64,000 nucleotides of DNA from Methylobacillus glycogenes JCM 2850 (GTDB taxonomy: Bacteria; Pseudomonadota; Gammaproteobacteria; Burkholderiales; Methylophilaceae): assembly GCF_000617925.1 (NCBI RefSeq), contig NZ_BAMT01000014.1, positions 1 to 64,000 of the forward strand, read 5' to 3'. The notes below the pieces were generated by a model. It was given only the letters and a program-made list of their open reading frames with translations, made no database searches and was not told the DNA's origin. This document shows, piece after piece, positions 47,603-59,927 of this stretch. Made by a program: the position numbers and the translations under genes. Numbering within the stretch: the first letter of the stretch is position 1; each line of letters opens with the position of its first letter.

Positions 47603-47693
47603 GGGCCGTATGGTAACAAAAAATGGGTGGAATGGGCCAGTTTTCCACTCTGTGTAGCGTGTTTAGCTGCGAATAACCAAGCGCATAAGCAGG

Positions 47694-48116
47694 CTAAATA
47701 AATACATTAACTGCAACATTGAATCTGCTGGCGAGGGCCTTGGCTTGGCGAATGTTGAGTTGGCGACGACCATGCAATATATCGCTCACAACAGACTGGC
47801 CACCCAACTCTTTGGATAAGTCCGATTGTGTGAGCGCGTTTGATTCCATCAGAAACTGTAAAACATCCTTAGGCTCTCCTTCTGGAATATTGTGATGTTC
47901 AGCATCGTAGTCTTCGATTAACTTCCCAGCGACTTCAAGCAGGGATGCCAATGGATGAGTTTCGTTGTCTCCCACAATATCAATCAGGGCATTTAATTGC
48001 TCAACAAGCTTGTCGTAGTGTTCTTCATTGCGGATGCGGCCCAAGGCTGGCATGGCCTGATGAAAAGAATTCCAAGCTGGTGCAATTTGCTCAATGTTAA
48101 AGGCTAGCGCGCTCAT
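47694..48116 (-). CDS. higA: HigA-type antitoxin
   Basis: This encodes 140 aa. The N-terminal half is acidic and the C-terminal half is a helix-turn-helix (LTQSDLSKELGGQSVVSDILHGRRQLNIRQAKALASRFNV). This is the layout of HigA antitoxins in the HigB2-HigA2 order (toxin first). Its start codon overlaps the toxin stop (TAATG). It would bind the toxin and repress the shared promoter. The toxin gene beside it is broken, so it may be an orphan antitoxin. Confidence 0.85.
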   Translation of the reverse strand: MSALAFNIEQIAPAWNSFHQAMPALGRIRNEEHYDKLVEQLNALIDIVGDNETHPLASLLEVAGKLIEDYDAEHHNIPEGEPKDVLQFLMESNALTQSDLSKELGGQSVVSDILHGRRQLNIRQAKALASRFNVAVNVFI

Positions 48117-48421
48117 TATTTTTTCCTCTGCTTTCTATGTTCCTCAGTCCACTGATCATATTCAGGGTGAGTCATGACTGCCCTGATGTAAATAATTTGC
48201 GTGTTGTAATGAATCGCTGTTTTGACTCTTACATTATTTCCACCAACATCAAATATCGTAAATGGCGCTACATAATCAGCAGAGTTGAAGCTTTTTTTGA
48301 TCTCACTGAAGGTGGCATAAGAGGTTTTGCTGATGACATGATGCCAGGTCTATAACGGCGCTTTTGCAGTAGGATGCTTTTGCCAAAAGCTTTCCAGTGC
48401 TTTCTTAGAAATTACCCTCAT
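48116..48421 (-). pseudogene. higB: HigB-type toxin with in-frame amber stop
   Basis: Codon 24 is TAG, and the same frame continues to a normal stop over 101 codons: MRVISKKALESFWQKHPTAKAPL, stop, TWHHVISKTSYATFSEIKKSFNSADYVAPFTIFDVGGNNVRVKTAIHYNTQIIYIRAVMTHPEYDQW. This is the complete HigB_toxin (RelE-like mRNA interferase) pattern. A single C-to-T change (CAG to TAG) would explain it. Unlike the other breaks here this is a substitution, so it may be real loss of toxin. ATG context and the antitoxin overlap are normal. Confidence 0.85.
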
Positions 48422-48506
48422 GATTCAATTTATAGCATTTTGCGATAAATTGAAAAGGTTGGCTAAGTGATTAATTTATCGGGGGAATGCTCAATCAAAG
48501 GTAGGT

Positions 48507-48548
48507 ATAAATGAACAAGCCCTGACAGGTCAGGGCTTGTTCATTTAT
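48507..48548. terminator. 20-bp perfect hairpin
   Basis: ATAAATGAACAAGCCCTGAC and its exact complement are separated by 2 bases. It lies 89 bases after the PEP-CTERM gene and upstream of higB. The stem is long and the ends are A/T-rich, so it works as a terminator on either strand. Confidence 0.85.
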
Positions 48549-48636
48549 GTGGGATTTGAATCGTGTTAGGTTTAGAACAATCACTTACGTTGCAATCGCT
48601 GATTCGATACACAACAATTGCTTTTACACGCTCCAC

Positions 48637-49389
48637 TTAAAGTGATGCAACAGCCTTGCGTCTGGCTGCAGCTCCCAATACACCCAAACCAATCCCAAGC
48701 AGCGCATAGCTTGAAGGCTCAGGCACAGCCGTGACACTAAAGCCGAAGTTATCCAGACCCGAGACCAGGGTAGCCGCTCTACATGCGGTGGGGCAATTCA
48801 ACCTGAGGCCAACGCGCACACCAAATGTGATCTTGGAGCCCGCAATGCTGAAGTCGGGCTTGTCAGCCGAGATGGTGCTGATCCAGTTGTCAGAGGCGCT
48901 GAAGTCGAATGAGTAGTGTGTCCAGTCGCCCAGAGTGACAGTTGCAAATTGGCTGTCCGCTACCGAATAAATAATGCCATCTTGCACAATGACCGGACGC
49001 ATGAAAGCGGTGACCGAATCAGGAATTGTGCTGCTCACGCCCCTGGCAGAAAAACTGATGCTCAGCTTGTCTACCGCACCATAAAACGCAGGGTCATAAA
49101 AGTGCGTGATTAACACCGCAGATTTGACGGCATTGTCTGTATAGGGGGCACTGCTGGCACTATGGTTATAGATAATGCGATACCAAGGGTCAAAATCCCC
49201 CTCAGAGTTGAAAGCGCTACGCTGAAAGTTGATGACATATTCCGGGCCGGATTGTTCTGTATAAAACTTCCAGTCGGGCAGGACAAAATCGTCTTGGGTA
49301 AAGCCATAGGTTTCTGCCTGGCTTGTCGCAGCAGACATTGCCAGTGCTGCGCTCAGCAACAACTGAGCAACAATGACGGGGGATTTCAT
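48637..49389 (-). CDS. PEP-CTERM exported protein
   Basis: This encodes 250 aa with signal peptide (LLLSAALAMSAATSQA), a beta-sandwich-like body with two Cys near 208-214, and the sorting tail VPEPSSYALLGIGLGVLGAAARRK. It is the fourth PEP-CTERM protein in the window. A hairpin follows. The body is not a family I recognise. Confidence 0.85.
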   Translation of the reverse strand: MKSPVIVAQLLLSAALAMSAATSQAETYGFTQDDFVLPDWKFYTEQSGPEYVINFQRSAFNSEGDFDPWYRIIYNHSASSAPYTDNAVKSAVLITHFYDPAFYGAVDKLSISFSARGVSSTIPDSVTAFMRPVIVQDGIIYSVADSQFATVTLGDWTHYSFDFSASDNWISTISADKPDFSIAGSKITFGVRVGLRLNCPTACRAATLVSGLDNFGFSVTAVPEPSSYALLGIGLGVLGAAARRKAVASL

Positions 49390-49592
49390 GGGGTGTCCTT
49401 TGGATGAGGTTTTGTATTATTTACACCTGATGGCGCGACGCAATCACAGCCATCTTGAGCATTATGTGCTTGCTGATATTTAAGAAAAATAGTCTAAATA
49501 GACTATTTGAATGACGCGGGTGGAATAGAGGGAATTGCGGAAAGATGGTGAGCTATTTTTGACCGAGGTTTGAAGGTAAAGATACGCCTTTT

Positions 49593-49808
49593 CTAACCCT
49601 TATCTTGGTTTTTGCGATCTACGACTACGGTTTGATCAGTGAGAGTATTCCGAGTTGGTTGCCGAGTCACAATCTTACCGTCACGCATTGTATAGGTCTC
49701 ACGGCCAGCTTTATTGTGTTCATGGATGGCTTTAGCTACCGCCAAATTTGCAGCAGTTTCAAAACGGGATGCCACTTGATCAGGGGCTACTTTAATAACT
49801 TTTCTCAT
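49593..49808 (-). CDS. Small partner of the zeta-like protein
   Basis: This encodes 71 aa, basic, with no named domain; the segment VIKVAPDQVASRFETAANLAVAKAIHEHNKAG looks helical. Its ATG overlaps the zeta-like stop as ATGA. Small genes coupled to zeta-type kinases are often antitoxins, but they usually come before the toxin; here it is second. Function unproven. Confidence 0.6.
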   Translation of the reverse strand: MRKVIKVAPDQVASRFETAANLAVAKAIHEHNKAGRETYTMRDGKIVTRQPTRNTLTDQTVVVDRKNQDKG

Positions 49809-50440
49809 AATTCACCTCCAAATGATTCAAGGAAGCTCTCTAATAATGCTGGATCAACGATAGACATATGCTCAGCAGGGCCATCTTTGTTTACCACTAG
49901 CTCTGCAATGGCCACGTTCTGTACTCCAGCCATAAACCTATCTTCATTGGGAGAATTGTAGATTAACTCCCAATGATCTGCTAACGGTCGGTAGATTTCC
50001 CAAAAATTCTTTCTTGACCGTGGAAATCTGCGGCGTACGTATGCTTCAGGAACATCATGGCCTCCAGCGTGGACTCTAGTGGCAATACGGAGCAGGGATA
50101 GTTCTACCGATGATATGAAGACATAGATGATAGTGATTCTATAACCATGCTTTTTAGCATAAATCAGGTGATTCTTTAGAGTCAGCCCGGACAAGGTGGA
50201 TTCAACGATGACAGAGGCTTGAGTCTGGATGATAGCCTTGAACTCAGTACTGAAAACTCTGGCAGCCTCAGTCTCTATATTGTCATATTCAGCAGGGTCT
50301 TGTTGCGCTGCAATAGCATCAGCCCCCAAGTAATTCACTCCAGTGTCTTCCTGCAACTGCATGGCAATAGTGGTTTTGCCACTTCCGTTGCCGCCGCCTA
50401 TCAATATGATGTGAGGAGAGCTATCGTTTATATACATCAA
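49805..50440 (-). CDS. Zeta-toxin-like P-loop kinase
   Basis: This encodes 211 aa with Walker A GGGNGSGKTT (about 15-24), LGADAIAAQ, VIVESTLSG and the arginine-rich RRRFPRSRKNF motif typical of zeta toxin/UDP-GlcNAc kinase relatives. Zeta toxins phosphorylate cell-wall precursors; chromosomal relatives can have other substrates. It forms a two-gene unit with the 71-aa partner. AT-rich composition relative to neighbours suggests acquisition. Confidence 0.75.
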   Translation of the reverse strand: MMYINDSSPHIILIGGGNGSGKTTIAMQLQEDTGVNYLGADAIAAQQDPAEYDNIETEAARVFSTEFKAIIQTQASVIVESTLSGLTLKNHLIYAKKHGYRITIIYVFISSVELSLLRIATRVHAGGHDVPEAYVRRRFPRSRKNFWEIYRPLADHWELIYNSPNEDRFMAGVQNVAIAELVVNKDGPAEHMSIVDPALLESFLESFGGEL

Positions 50441-50680
50441 TGTAACCTGCCAATTTCGCGAGTTGTATAACGATTTTACGTAGCACAGTATGCCTTAAGG
50501 CTAGCATCTTACGGGGGTAGACAAAAATACTCGGGCATATTGAAGTGCATGTGGTCAGGCTTTGGTGCGTACAGCTTCCAAGGTGAATATGACTCACTTG
50601 GCGCGCATAGATTAGATGCAATTGCTGTAAGAAGCGGGAATATTGTGCTGCGCACTAGCATTCATACCCCAGAAAATGAA

Positions 50681-50713
50681 AAAGCCCCGATATATTCAAT
50701 ATATCGGGGCTTT
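50681..50713. terminator. Strong intrinsic terminator by tRNA-Ser
   Basis: AAAGCCCCGATATAT and ATATATCGGGGCTTT form a 15-bp stem with a 3-base loop, then TCATCATTTTT on the right. It is directly after the tRNA-Ser on the minus strand. Confidence 0.9.
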
Positions 50714-50722
50714 CATCATTTT

Positions 50723-50816
50723 TGGCGGAGAGCGAGGGATTCGAACCCTCGATACAGGTTTAAGCCCGTATGCTTCCTTAGCAGGGAAGTGCCTTCGACC
50801 ACTCGGCCAGCTCTCC
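50723..50816 (-). tRNA. tRNA-Ser (anticodon GCT)
   Basis: The reverse strand gives a class II tRNA of 94 bases with encoded CCA: acceptor GGAGAGC/GCTCTCC, G discriminator, anticodon loop with GCT (CTGCTAA), a long variable arm (TACGGGCTTAAACCTGTA) and T-loop GTTCGAATC. It reads AGC/AGU serine codons. It lies 60 bases downstream of lysC, a common betaproteobacterial order. Confidence 0.97.
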
Positions 50817-50876
50817 GCACGAGGGCGTAACAATACTTGAATACGCCGCAAAAATCAACGCTGACTCAGCTTATAT

Positions 50877-52102
50877 TTAAACTTCTTCCAGGCCGAAAGC
50901 CTTGTGCAGAACCCTTACCGCGAGTTCCATGTACTTTTCGTCTATGACCACGGAGATTTTGATCTCGGAAGTGGAGATCATCTGGATGTTGATGCCTTCT
51001 TCAACCAGGGTGCGGAACATCTGGCTGGCGATGCCTACATGCGAGCGCATGCCTACGCCTACACGGAAACCTTGGCAGTTTTGTCGTCGCCTATGATTTC
51101 ACGTGCGCCGATATGGCCTTGTACCTTGTCACGCAGGATGTCCAGCGCACGGCTGAGATCGTTCTTGTGCACGGTGAAGGTGAAGTCGGTGGTGCCGTCT
51201 GCGCCTACGTTTTGGATGATGATGTCCACATCGATATTGGCATCGGCCACCGGGCCCAGAATCTGGTAGGCGATACCAGGACGGTCAGGCACGCCCAGTA
51301 CGGTGATTTTGGCTTCGTCGCGGTTGAATGCGATGCCGGAGATGATGGGTTGTTCCATTTGCTTGTCGTCCTCAAAAGTAATCAGCGTGCCTTCGCCTTC
51401 TTCTTCAAAGCTGGAAAGCACGCGCAGTTTGACCTTGTATTTGCCTGCAAACTCGACCGAGCGGATTTGCAGCACCTTGGAGCCCAGGCTGGCCATTTCC
51501 AGCATTTCTTCAAAGGTGACGGATTTCAGGCGGCGTGCCTCGGGCACGACGCGTGGGTCTGTGGTGTATACACCATCAACATCGGTGTAAATCTGGCATT
51601 CATCGGCCTTGAGGGCTGCTGCCAGCGCCACGCCTGTGGTATCTGAGCCGCCACGGCCCAGGGTGGTGATGTTGCCTGCCTCGTCCACGCCCTGGAAGCC
51701 AGCCACTACTACAACGTAGCCTTGATCCAGGTCAGCACGCATGCGCTCCTCATCTATCTTGAGGATGCGCGCCTTGGTGTGGGCGTTGTCGGTGAGTATG
51801 CGTACCTGGCTGCCGGTGTAGCTCTTGGCTTTAACGCCAAGTTCTTGCAGGGCCATGGCCAAGAGGGCAATGGTAACTTGCTCGCCTGTGGAAACCAGCA
51901 CGTCAAGTTCACGCGGGCTGGGGTTGGGCATGACTTCCTTGGCCAGGCCTATCAGGCGGTTGGTTTCGCCCGACATGGCGGAGACCACGACGACGACCTG
52001 TTGCCCCAGTGCCTTGTGGCGGGCAACACGGCGCGCCACATTGCCTATGCGTTCGGGGTTGGCGACCGAGGTGCCGCCGTATTTCTGTACGATGAGTGCC
52101 AT
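50877..52102 (-). CDS. lysC: Aspartate kinase (one break)
   Basis: This encodes 408 aa after restoring one base near 51062 (GTNGTAGGC read as GTGTAGGC). The N-terminal kinase domain has [15 protein letters not shown] and [16 protein letters not shown]. Two ACT domains (about 260-405) follow, the second completed only in the restored frame ([38 protein letters not shown]). It is the first step of lysine, threonine and methionine synthesis, usually inhibited by lysine and threonine. Read uncorrected, the second ACT domain would be lost. Confidence 0.93.
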
Positions 52103-52139
52103 ATTTCTATCTAATCAAATGTGCTGCATCAATAAAACA

Positions 52140-52163
52140 CTGGCGTTTGTGTGTAGACGCCAG
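52140..52163 (-). terminator. Hairpin after alaS
   Basis: CTGGCGT and ACGCCAG pair over 7 bases with a 10-base loop between alaS and lysC. On the minus strand AAAACA-type A-run precedes rather than a T-run; probably a weak terminator. Confidence 0.45.
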
Positions 52164-52200
52164 CGACTTAATTCAATGTGGTTAACCTGATTTTGCCCGG

Positions 52201-54824
<2,624 letters not shown>

Positions 54825-54894
54825 TTAGCTGTTTTCTTGCTCATAATGTTGTTAAATCACTGCAGCCTGGGCTGCAGTCGAATATATCTCTTGC

Positions 54895-55362
54895 CTAATC
54901 ATGCTCATCCGGGCTGTCACGCAGCACCTGGCGGATAATATCAAAGCCAAAGCCACGCCCCTGCAAAAACCTGGCCTGTTTGGCCCATTCCTCACGGGTT
55001 TGCGGCGCGCCTGCAAATTTCTTGCCATGCACCTGGCGCGCGGTTTCAAGCTCATTGGCCTCAACTTCAGCCACGGCCTTGCCGATTAATTCATCGGCCA
55101 CGCCATGTTCGCGTAGCTCATGTGCCACGCGCAGGCTGCCGTAGCGGCTGCGGCGTGCATGCACTATCTGCTCGGCAAACCTGGCATCAGATAACCAGCC
55201 GCGCTGCTTGAAATCTTCCAGCAGCGCAGGGATGTCATCCTCTTCAGTGGCATAGGCGCGCAGTTTTTGCTGCAATTCCTGATAGGCGTATTCACGCCGT
55301 GTCAGAAAAGCCAAAGCCCGCTCGCGCAGGCTGATGGCAGGTTTATTCGTCGTCTTCTTCAT
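54895..55362 (-). CDS. recX: Regulatory protein RecX
   Basis: This encodes 155 aa with three RecX repeats: [59 protein letters not shown] and [24 protein letters not shown]. It modulates RecA filaments. It overlaps the recA end by 20 bases, giving coupled translation. Confidence 0.95.
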   Translation of the reverse strand: MKKTTNKPAISLRERALAFLTRREYAYQELQQKLRAYATEEDDIPALLEDFKQRGWLSDARFAEQIVHARRSRYGSLRVAHELREHGVADELIGKAVAEVEANELETARQVHGKKFAGAPQTREEWAKQARFLQGRGFGFDIIRQVLRDSPDEHD

Positions 55363-56377
55363 CCGGCGCCGTGGTCATCGCGGCGTTGGCCAGGTTAGAG
55401 TTGGCGCGTATCTTGGCGTCGATTTCATTGGCAATCGCAGGGTTGGCCTTGAGAAACTCGCGGGCGTTATCCTTGCCCTGGCCTATCTTCTCGCCGTTGT
55501 AGCTATACCAGGCACCCGCCTTCTCAACAAACTTGAGGTTGACACCCATTTCGACAATTTCGCCTTCACGCGAAATACCTTCGCCGTAAAGAATATCGAA
55601 CTCGGCTTGCTTGAACGGCGGCGAAACCTTGTTCTTGACTACCTTGACGCGGGTTTCGGAGCCAGTGATTTCATCACCCTTCTTGATCGCGCCAGTGCGG
55701 CGGATATCCAGACGCACAGAAGCGTAGAACTTCAGCGCATTACCACCAGTGGTGGTTTCAGGGTTGCCGAACATCACGCCTATCTTCATACGAATCTGGT
55801 TGATGAAAATCACTAGGGTGTTGGTGCGCTTGATGTTGGCGGTGAGCTTGCGCAGTGCTTGTGACATCAAGCGGGCTTGCAGACCCATGTGCGAGTCACC
55901 CATTTCGCCTTCAATTTCAGCCTTGGGGGTCAGCGCGGCTACCGAGTCAACCACCACAATATCCACCGAGCCAGAACGTACCAGCATATCGGCAATTTCC
56001 AGCGCCTGTTCGCCAGTGTCAGGCTGGGAAATCAGCAATTCGGAAACATTCACACCCAGCTTCTGGGCGTATTGTGGGTCCAGCGCGTGCTCAGCATCGA
56101 TAAAGGCTGCCGTGCCACCCAGCTTTTGCATTTGCGCGATGACAGATAGCGTCAGCGTGGTTTTACCGGAAGATTCCGGGCCATAAATCTCAACAATACG
56201 GCCGCGTGGCAAACCGCCTATGCCCAGCGCGATATCCAGCCCCAGCGAGCCTGTGGAAACAGCCTGGATGTCAGAGGCAACATCGGTGTCACCCATGCGC
56301 ATGATGGAGCCTTTGCCAAACTGTTTCTCGATTTGCGAGAGGGCTGCGGCCAGCGCTTTGCTTCTATTTTCATCCAT
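55343..56377 (-). CDS. recA: Recombinase RecA
   Basis: This encodes 344 aa with Walker A (GPESSGKTT), [25 protein letters not shown] and [37 protein letters not shown], full-length RecA. The start [10 protein letters not shown] is preferred over a frame extension of 13 codons; AAAAAGGTA lies before it. No clear LexA box is visible in the 39 bases before it. The acidic C-terminus (APDEEDDE) is typical. Confidence 0.97.
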   Translation of the reverse strand: MDENRSKALAAALSQIEKQFGKGSIMRMGDTDVASDIQAVSTGSLGLDIALGIGGLPRGRIVEIYGPESSGKTTLTLSVIAQMQKLGGTAAFIDAEHALDPQYAQKLGVNVSELLISQPDTGEQALEIADMLVRSGSVDIVVVDSVAALTPKAEIEGEMGDSHMGLQARLMSQALRKLTANIKRTNTLVIFINQIRMKIGVMFGNPETTTGGNALKFYASVRLDIRRTGAIKKGDEITGSETRVKVVKNKVSPPFKQAEFDILYGEGISREGEIVEMGVNLKFVEKAGAWYSYNGEKIGQGKDNAREFLKANPAIANEIDAKIRANSNLANAAMTTAPDEEDDE

Positions 56378-56416
56378 CTGTGAGTACCTTTTTGAGTTGC
56401 CTGCTAAAGCCTGCAA

Positions 56417-56926
56417 TTATTTCATAAATTCAGTGCCTAGGGTAAGGTGCAGCAGACCTTGCAATGCGGTTTTTACCGCCTGCCTGCGTACGGCCTCCCG
56501 GTCTCCGGCAAACTGCAGCCTGCGTGTCCATAGTCGGCCATCCCTATGCGCCCAGCCAAAGCACACCGTACCCACGGGTTTTTCTGCCGAGCCACCCTCT
56601 GGCCCGGCAATGCCAGTGATGGCAGCACTGAGGTCAGCATGGCTGTAGGCCAGGGCACCCAGCGCCATTTCCTTGGCGGTGGCCTCGCTCACTGCACCAA
56701 AGGCCTGCAGGGTATCGGCACCCACGCCCAGCATTTCCTGCTTGGCGGCATTGCTATAAGTCACAAAGCCGCGTTCCAGCCAGGCTGAACTGCCCGGTAT
56801 GGCGGTAGCACACTGCGCTACCCAGCCGCCAGTGCAGGATTCAGCCAGCGATAACTGACTGCTCTGCTGCGCCAGGGCCGCGCCCAGTTGTTGCGCCAGG
56901 CTTAAAAGCTCTGCATCATCCACCAT
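56417..56926 (-). CDS. pncC: Nicotinamide-nucleotide amidase, CinA C-terminal type
   Basis: This encodes 169 aa: SLAESCTGGWV near the start, ERGFVTYSNAAKQEMLGV, VSEATAKEMALGA and ITGIAGPEGGSAEKPVGTVCFGWA. It recycles NMN to nicotinic acid mononucleotide. It overlaps pgpA by 25 bases and lies 39 bases upstream of recA, the usual order. Confidence 0.95.
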   Translation of the reverse strand: MVDDAELLSLAQQLGAALAQQSSQLSLAESCTGGWVAQCATAIPGSSAWLERGFVTYSNAAKQEMLGVGADTLQAFGAVSEATAKEMALGALAYSHADLSAAITGIAGPEGGSAEKPVGTVCFGWAHRDGRLWTRRLQFAGDREAVRRQAVKTALQGLLHLTLGTEFMK

Positions 56927-57399
56927 TGCAATCCTTTCAATACAGCGATGGCATAAATGGCGGCCAGCAAGTCATCCAGCATCACGCCAAAGCCACCATG
57001 AATTTTTCTATCCAGGGTACGGATAGGGAAGGGTTTCCAGATATCGAATAACCGGAACAACAGGAAGGCATATAACCACCACTCCCATGACTTAGGGGTG
57101 AACTCCAGCACCAGCATATAAGCGACAATTTCATCCCAGACTATGCTGCCATGATCATTCACCCCCAGATTGCGCCCGGTGATGCCGCAAAGCGGAATAC
57201 CAATCAGGAAAAGCGCTGCCAGTATCGGCAGGTGGCTGACTTCAGGTAAATACATCAACACAGCAAACAGCGGCAGGGCTGCCAGCGTGCCACTGGTGCC
57301 GGGTGCCCTGGGCATGAGGCCGCTACCAAAACCCAAAGCCAGGAAATGTGCCGGGTGTTGCAGCAGAAATTGTCTATTTGGCAAAGTGGTCAAAACCAT
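56902..57399 (-). CDS. pgpA: Phosphatidylglycerophosphatase A
   Basis: This encodes 165 aa with four membrane segments and motifs [44 protein letters not shown] and [16 protein letters not shown]. It makes phosphatidylglycerol at the inner membrane. It overlaps thiL by 26 bases and pncC by 25, so the block is one operon. Confidence 0.95.
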   Translation of the reverse strand: MVLTTLPNRQFLLQHPAHFLALGFGSGLMPRAPGTSGTLAALPLFAVLMYLPEVSHLPILAALFLIGIPLCGITGRNLGVNDHGSIVWDEIVAYMLVLEFTPKSWEWWLYAFLLFRLFDIWKPFPIRTLDRKIHGGFGVMLDDLLAAIYAIAVLKGLQWWMMQSF

Positions 57400-58348
57400 G
57401 CTCCTTGATCTTTAATGCTGTGCCATCCTGGCCCAGCACCTGTAATTTTCTTCCCGCCACAACGCGGCCTATGCGGCTCAGGCTAAGGCCTAGTTGCTGG
57501 CCTATGTGTTGAATGTGTTCACGTGCCGAGGCCGGGGCTGTGAAACAGAGTTCATAATCATCACCGCCAGATAAAATCCACTGCTGTACTAAGCTATCAT
57601 GAGAGTAGGTGCTTACGGTGGGCGTCAGTGGGATGGCGGAAAAATCGATTTCTGCCCCTAGTTGTGAGCGGTCTAGAATATGGGTCAAATCCGCCAGCAG
57701 TCCATCAGAGATATCCAGCGCCGCATGCGCCACCCCACGCAAGGCCAGACCAAGTTCCACCCTGGGTTGCGGTTGGTGTAGGGCGCGGCTGCACAGCTCC
57801 TGCTCAGCTTCTGTCAGGCTAAAACGCTGCTGTAAACCTGCCAGGGCCAGAGCAGCGGCCCCCAGCGGGCCAGAAACCCAAATGTCATCATCCAGCTGGG
57901 CGTGGCTACGCAAGAGTGAAGCCCCAGGTGGCACTTCACCCATGATTTGCACACAGATATTCAATGGCCCACGCGTGGTATCACCGCCTATAAGCTGAAT
58001 GCCGAATTGATCCGCACAGGCAAAAAAGCCTGTAGCAAAACCTGCAACCCAGGCTTCATTGGCTTCTGGCAATGCCAGCGCCAGTGTCACCCAGCGAGGT
58101 TGTGCGCCCATGGCGGCCATGTCGGAAACATTCACCGCCAGCGATTTCCAGCCTATGAGCCAGGGGTCTATATGTTCAAAAAAGTGAGTGCCTGCTACTA
58201 GCATATCCGCTGAAATGGCAAGCTCCATGCCTGTAGTTACTTGCAATAGAGCAGCATCGTCACCCACGCCCAATATTACGCCAGACTGTGCGTCATTGGC
58301 TGCGCTGCGGGTAAAGTAACGCTGGATCAGATCAAATTCAGACGCCAT
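57374..58348 (-). CDS. thiL: Thiamine-monophosphate kinase
   Basis: This encodes 324 aa. The start [12 protein letters not shown] is used; a longer frame upstream is mog sequence out of frame. The AIRS-like N-terminal domain has [40 protein letters not shown] and [11 protein letters not shown]. ThiL phosphorylates thiamine monophosphate to TPP, the ligand of the riboswitch at 47531-47602. Confidence 0.95.
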   Translation of the reverse strand: MASEFDLIQRYFTRSAANDAQSGVILGVGDDAALLQVTTGMELAISADMLVAGTHFFEHIDPWLIGWKSLAVNVSDMAAMGAQPRWVTLALALPEANEAWVAGFATGFFACADQFGIQLIGGDTTRGPLNICVQIMGEVPPGASLLRSHAQLDDDIWVSGPLGAAALALAGLQQRFSLTEAEQELCSRALHQPQPRVELGLALRGVAHAALDISDGLLADLTHILDRSQLGAEIDFSAIPLTPTVSTYSHDSLVQQWILSGGDDYELCFTAPASAREHIQHIGQQLGLSLSRIGRVVAGRKLQVLGQDGTALKIKEHGFDHFAK

Positions 58349-58362
58349 GGAATAGCACCGCC

Positions 58363-58955
58363 TCAGACACTGATGGGCTTGATTGCGGATTTGGGGCGGA
58401 AGGCCTGCACCACGGCGGGGTCGGTTTCGATATAGGGCGCACCTATCAAATCCAGGCAATAAGGCACAGCGGCAAAAATGCCAGGCACCTTGCTGTTCCC
58501 AGCCTCGTCCTTAAGACTTCCAGGGTTTGGGCGATGGCTTTGGGCTGACCAGGCAGGTTGATAATCAGGCAGCGCTTGCGTATGACGGCAACCTGTCTTG
58601 AAAGAATGGCAGTAGGCACAAATTGCAGGCTGATCTGGCGCATTTGTTCGCCAAAGCCAGGCATGATCTTGTCGGCCACAGCCAGTGTAGCCTCAGGCGT
58701 GACATCACGTATTGCCGGGCCAGTGCCGCCTGTTGTCAGCACCAAGTGACATCCATCGTAGTCCACGAGATCGCGCAGATTGGATTCGATTTCTTCTTGC
58801 TCATCAGGAATCAGGCGTACCGTGCTCTCCCAAGGGGTGGTGAGCGCGCGCGCCAGCCATTCTTGCAAAGAGGGAATGCCCTGATCGGTATAAACGCCAC
58901 TGGAGGCACGGTCACTGATGGAGACCAGGCCTATGCGTAAAGTTTCTGCTGACAT
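58363..58955 (-). CDS. mog: Molybdopterin adenylyltransferase (one break)
   Basis: This encodes 197 aa after restoring one base near 58516. It has [75 protein letters not shown], then the restored tail [29 protein letters not shown]. It adenylates molybdopterin before molybdenum insertion. Uncorrected, the last 50 residues are misread. Its corrected stop lies 14 bases before thiL. Confidence 0.92.
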
Positions 58956-59084
58956 AGTGTGTATTTTATGGAATTTGAAGAAGTGTGGGCTAGTCCTAAC
59001 ATCAGTCTATGCGCGACTAGCCATGAAAAAACTCTGGATTCATCATACCATTAGATGTCTGTCGTCAATTCAAGCGGAGGAATG

Positions 59085-59837
59085 ATGCGCCATTATTATC
59101 TTGTGTTACTGGTGGCCCTGTTGGCGGCCTGTACCCAGCCTGTGGTGAGGGATTCTGTGCCTTCCAAACCAGCAACGCCTGCCGCCAAGGTAGAAAAGCC
59201 AGTTGATGACAACCCTTATAGTCAGCACTATGTTGCGCGTGATCTGCATGGCGTAAAGCTGCAAGCAGGCTCTGCCAGCCCGCAGTTGTTCCGTGGTGTG
59301 AACGAAACTGCCGATTACCAGCGCATGCTCAATGATGGCTATGAAATGCTGGGTTATTCGCGCTTTGAGCAGGCCGATGTGCCACCTTCACGGGCAGAGG
59401 CACAGGCCGTAAAGGTCAAGGCCGACGCCGTGGTGATCTACACCCAGACCGTGGCTACACCGACCACGGCCATGCGCATGAAGCAGATTAAGGAGCAGGC
59501 CCAGCAAAGCAGCAAGGCTGCCCCCACCCAGATGTATAGCTATATGGCAACTTATTGGGCCAAGCTGCAACCGCCAGTACTGGGCGTGCATGTGATGCAG
59601 CGTATGGAAAAGGATGATCCCGGCCTGACGGTGTTGGCGGTGATTAGCGGCTCACCTGCCGCGCAGGCGGGTGTGGTAATAGGCGATGTGTTGCTGAGCA
59701 TCAACGGGCAAAAACTGGATTCTGCCCAGGGCCTGCAAGCCCTGAGTTTGCAGCATGCCGGGCAAGAGGTAGAGCTGACACTGAAGCGCGTAGCCTTAGA
59801 AAAACATGTACAGGTCAAACTCAATGCCGCGCCTTGA
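59085..59837 (+). CDS. PDZ-domain lipoprotein
   Basis: This encodes 250 aa with a lipobox (LLAAC near residue 17), a Pro/Lys-rich linker, a middle region ending in TQMYSYMATYWAKLQPPVLGVHV and a C-terminal PDZ-like domain (LTVLAVISGSPAAQAGVVIGDVLLSINGQKL). GGAGG lies before the ATG at 59085, so upstream ATGs are ignored. It is likely a periplasmic or outer-membrane-anchored scaffold; no protease domain. Confidence 0.82.
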   Translation: MRHYYLVLLVALLAACTQPVVRDSVPSKPATPAAKVEKPVDDNPYSQHYVARDLHGVKLQAGSASPQLFRGVNETADYQRMLNDGYEMLGYSRFEQADVPPSRAEAQAVKVKADAVVIYTQTVATPTTAMRMKQIKEQAQQSSKAAPTQMYSYMATYWAKLQPPVLGVHVMQRMEKDDPGLTVLAVISGSPAAQAGVVIGDVLLSINGQKLDSAQGLQALSLQHAGQEVELTLKRVALEKHVQVKLNAAP

Positions 59838-59927
59838 GTCTGAGGCTGGGGTAGCGTTGTGCATTATTGATGCAAGTATTGCAATTGAATCTGAATTTAA
59901 GCTAGAACAGGATAGATAACTTTAAAA

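Noticed and set aside
48350-48352. TAG in higB as pyrrolysine or programmed readthrough
   Set aside because: No pyrrolysine genes or suppressor signal are visible, and HigB families have an ordinary residue there.
50877-51062. A lysC form lacking the second ACT domain (feedback-resistant type)
   Set aside because: The missing domain is encoded immediately downstream in the next frame, so this is another one-base break.
57374-58459. ThiL with a long N-terminal extension
   Set aside because: The extra residues come from the mog 3' end read in another frame; conserved ThiL sequence starts at MASEFDL.
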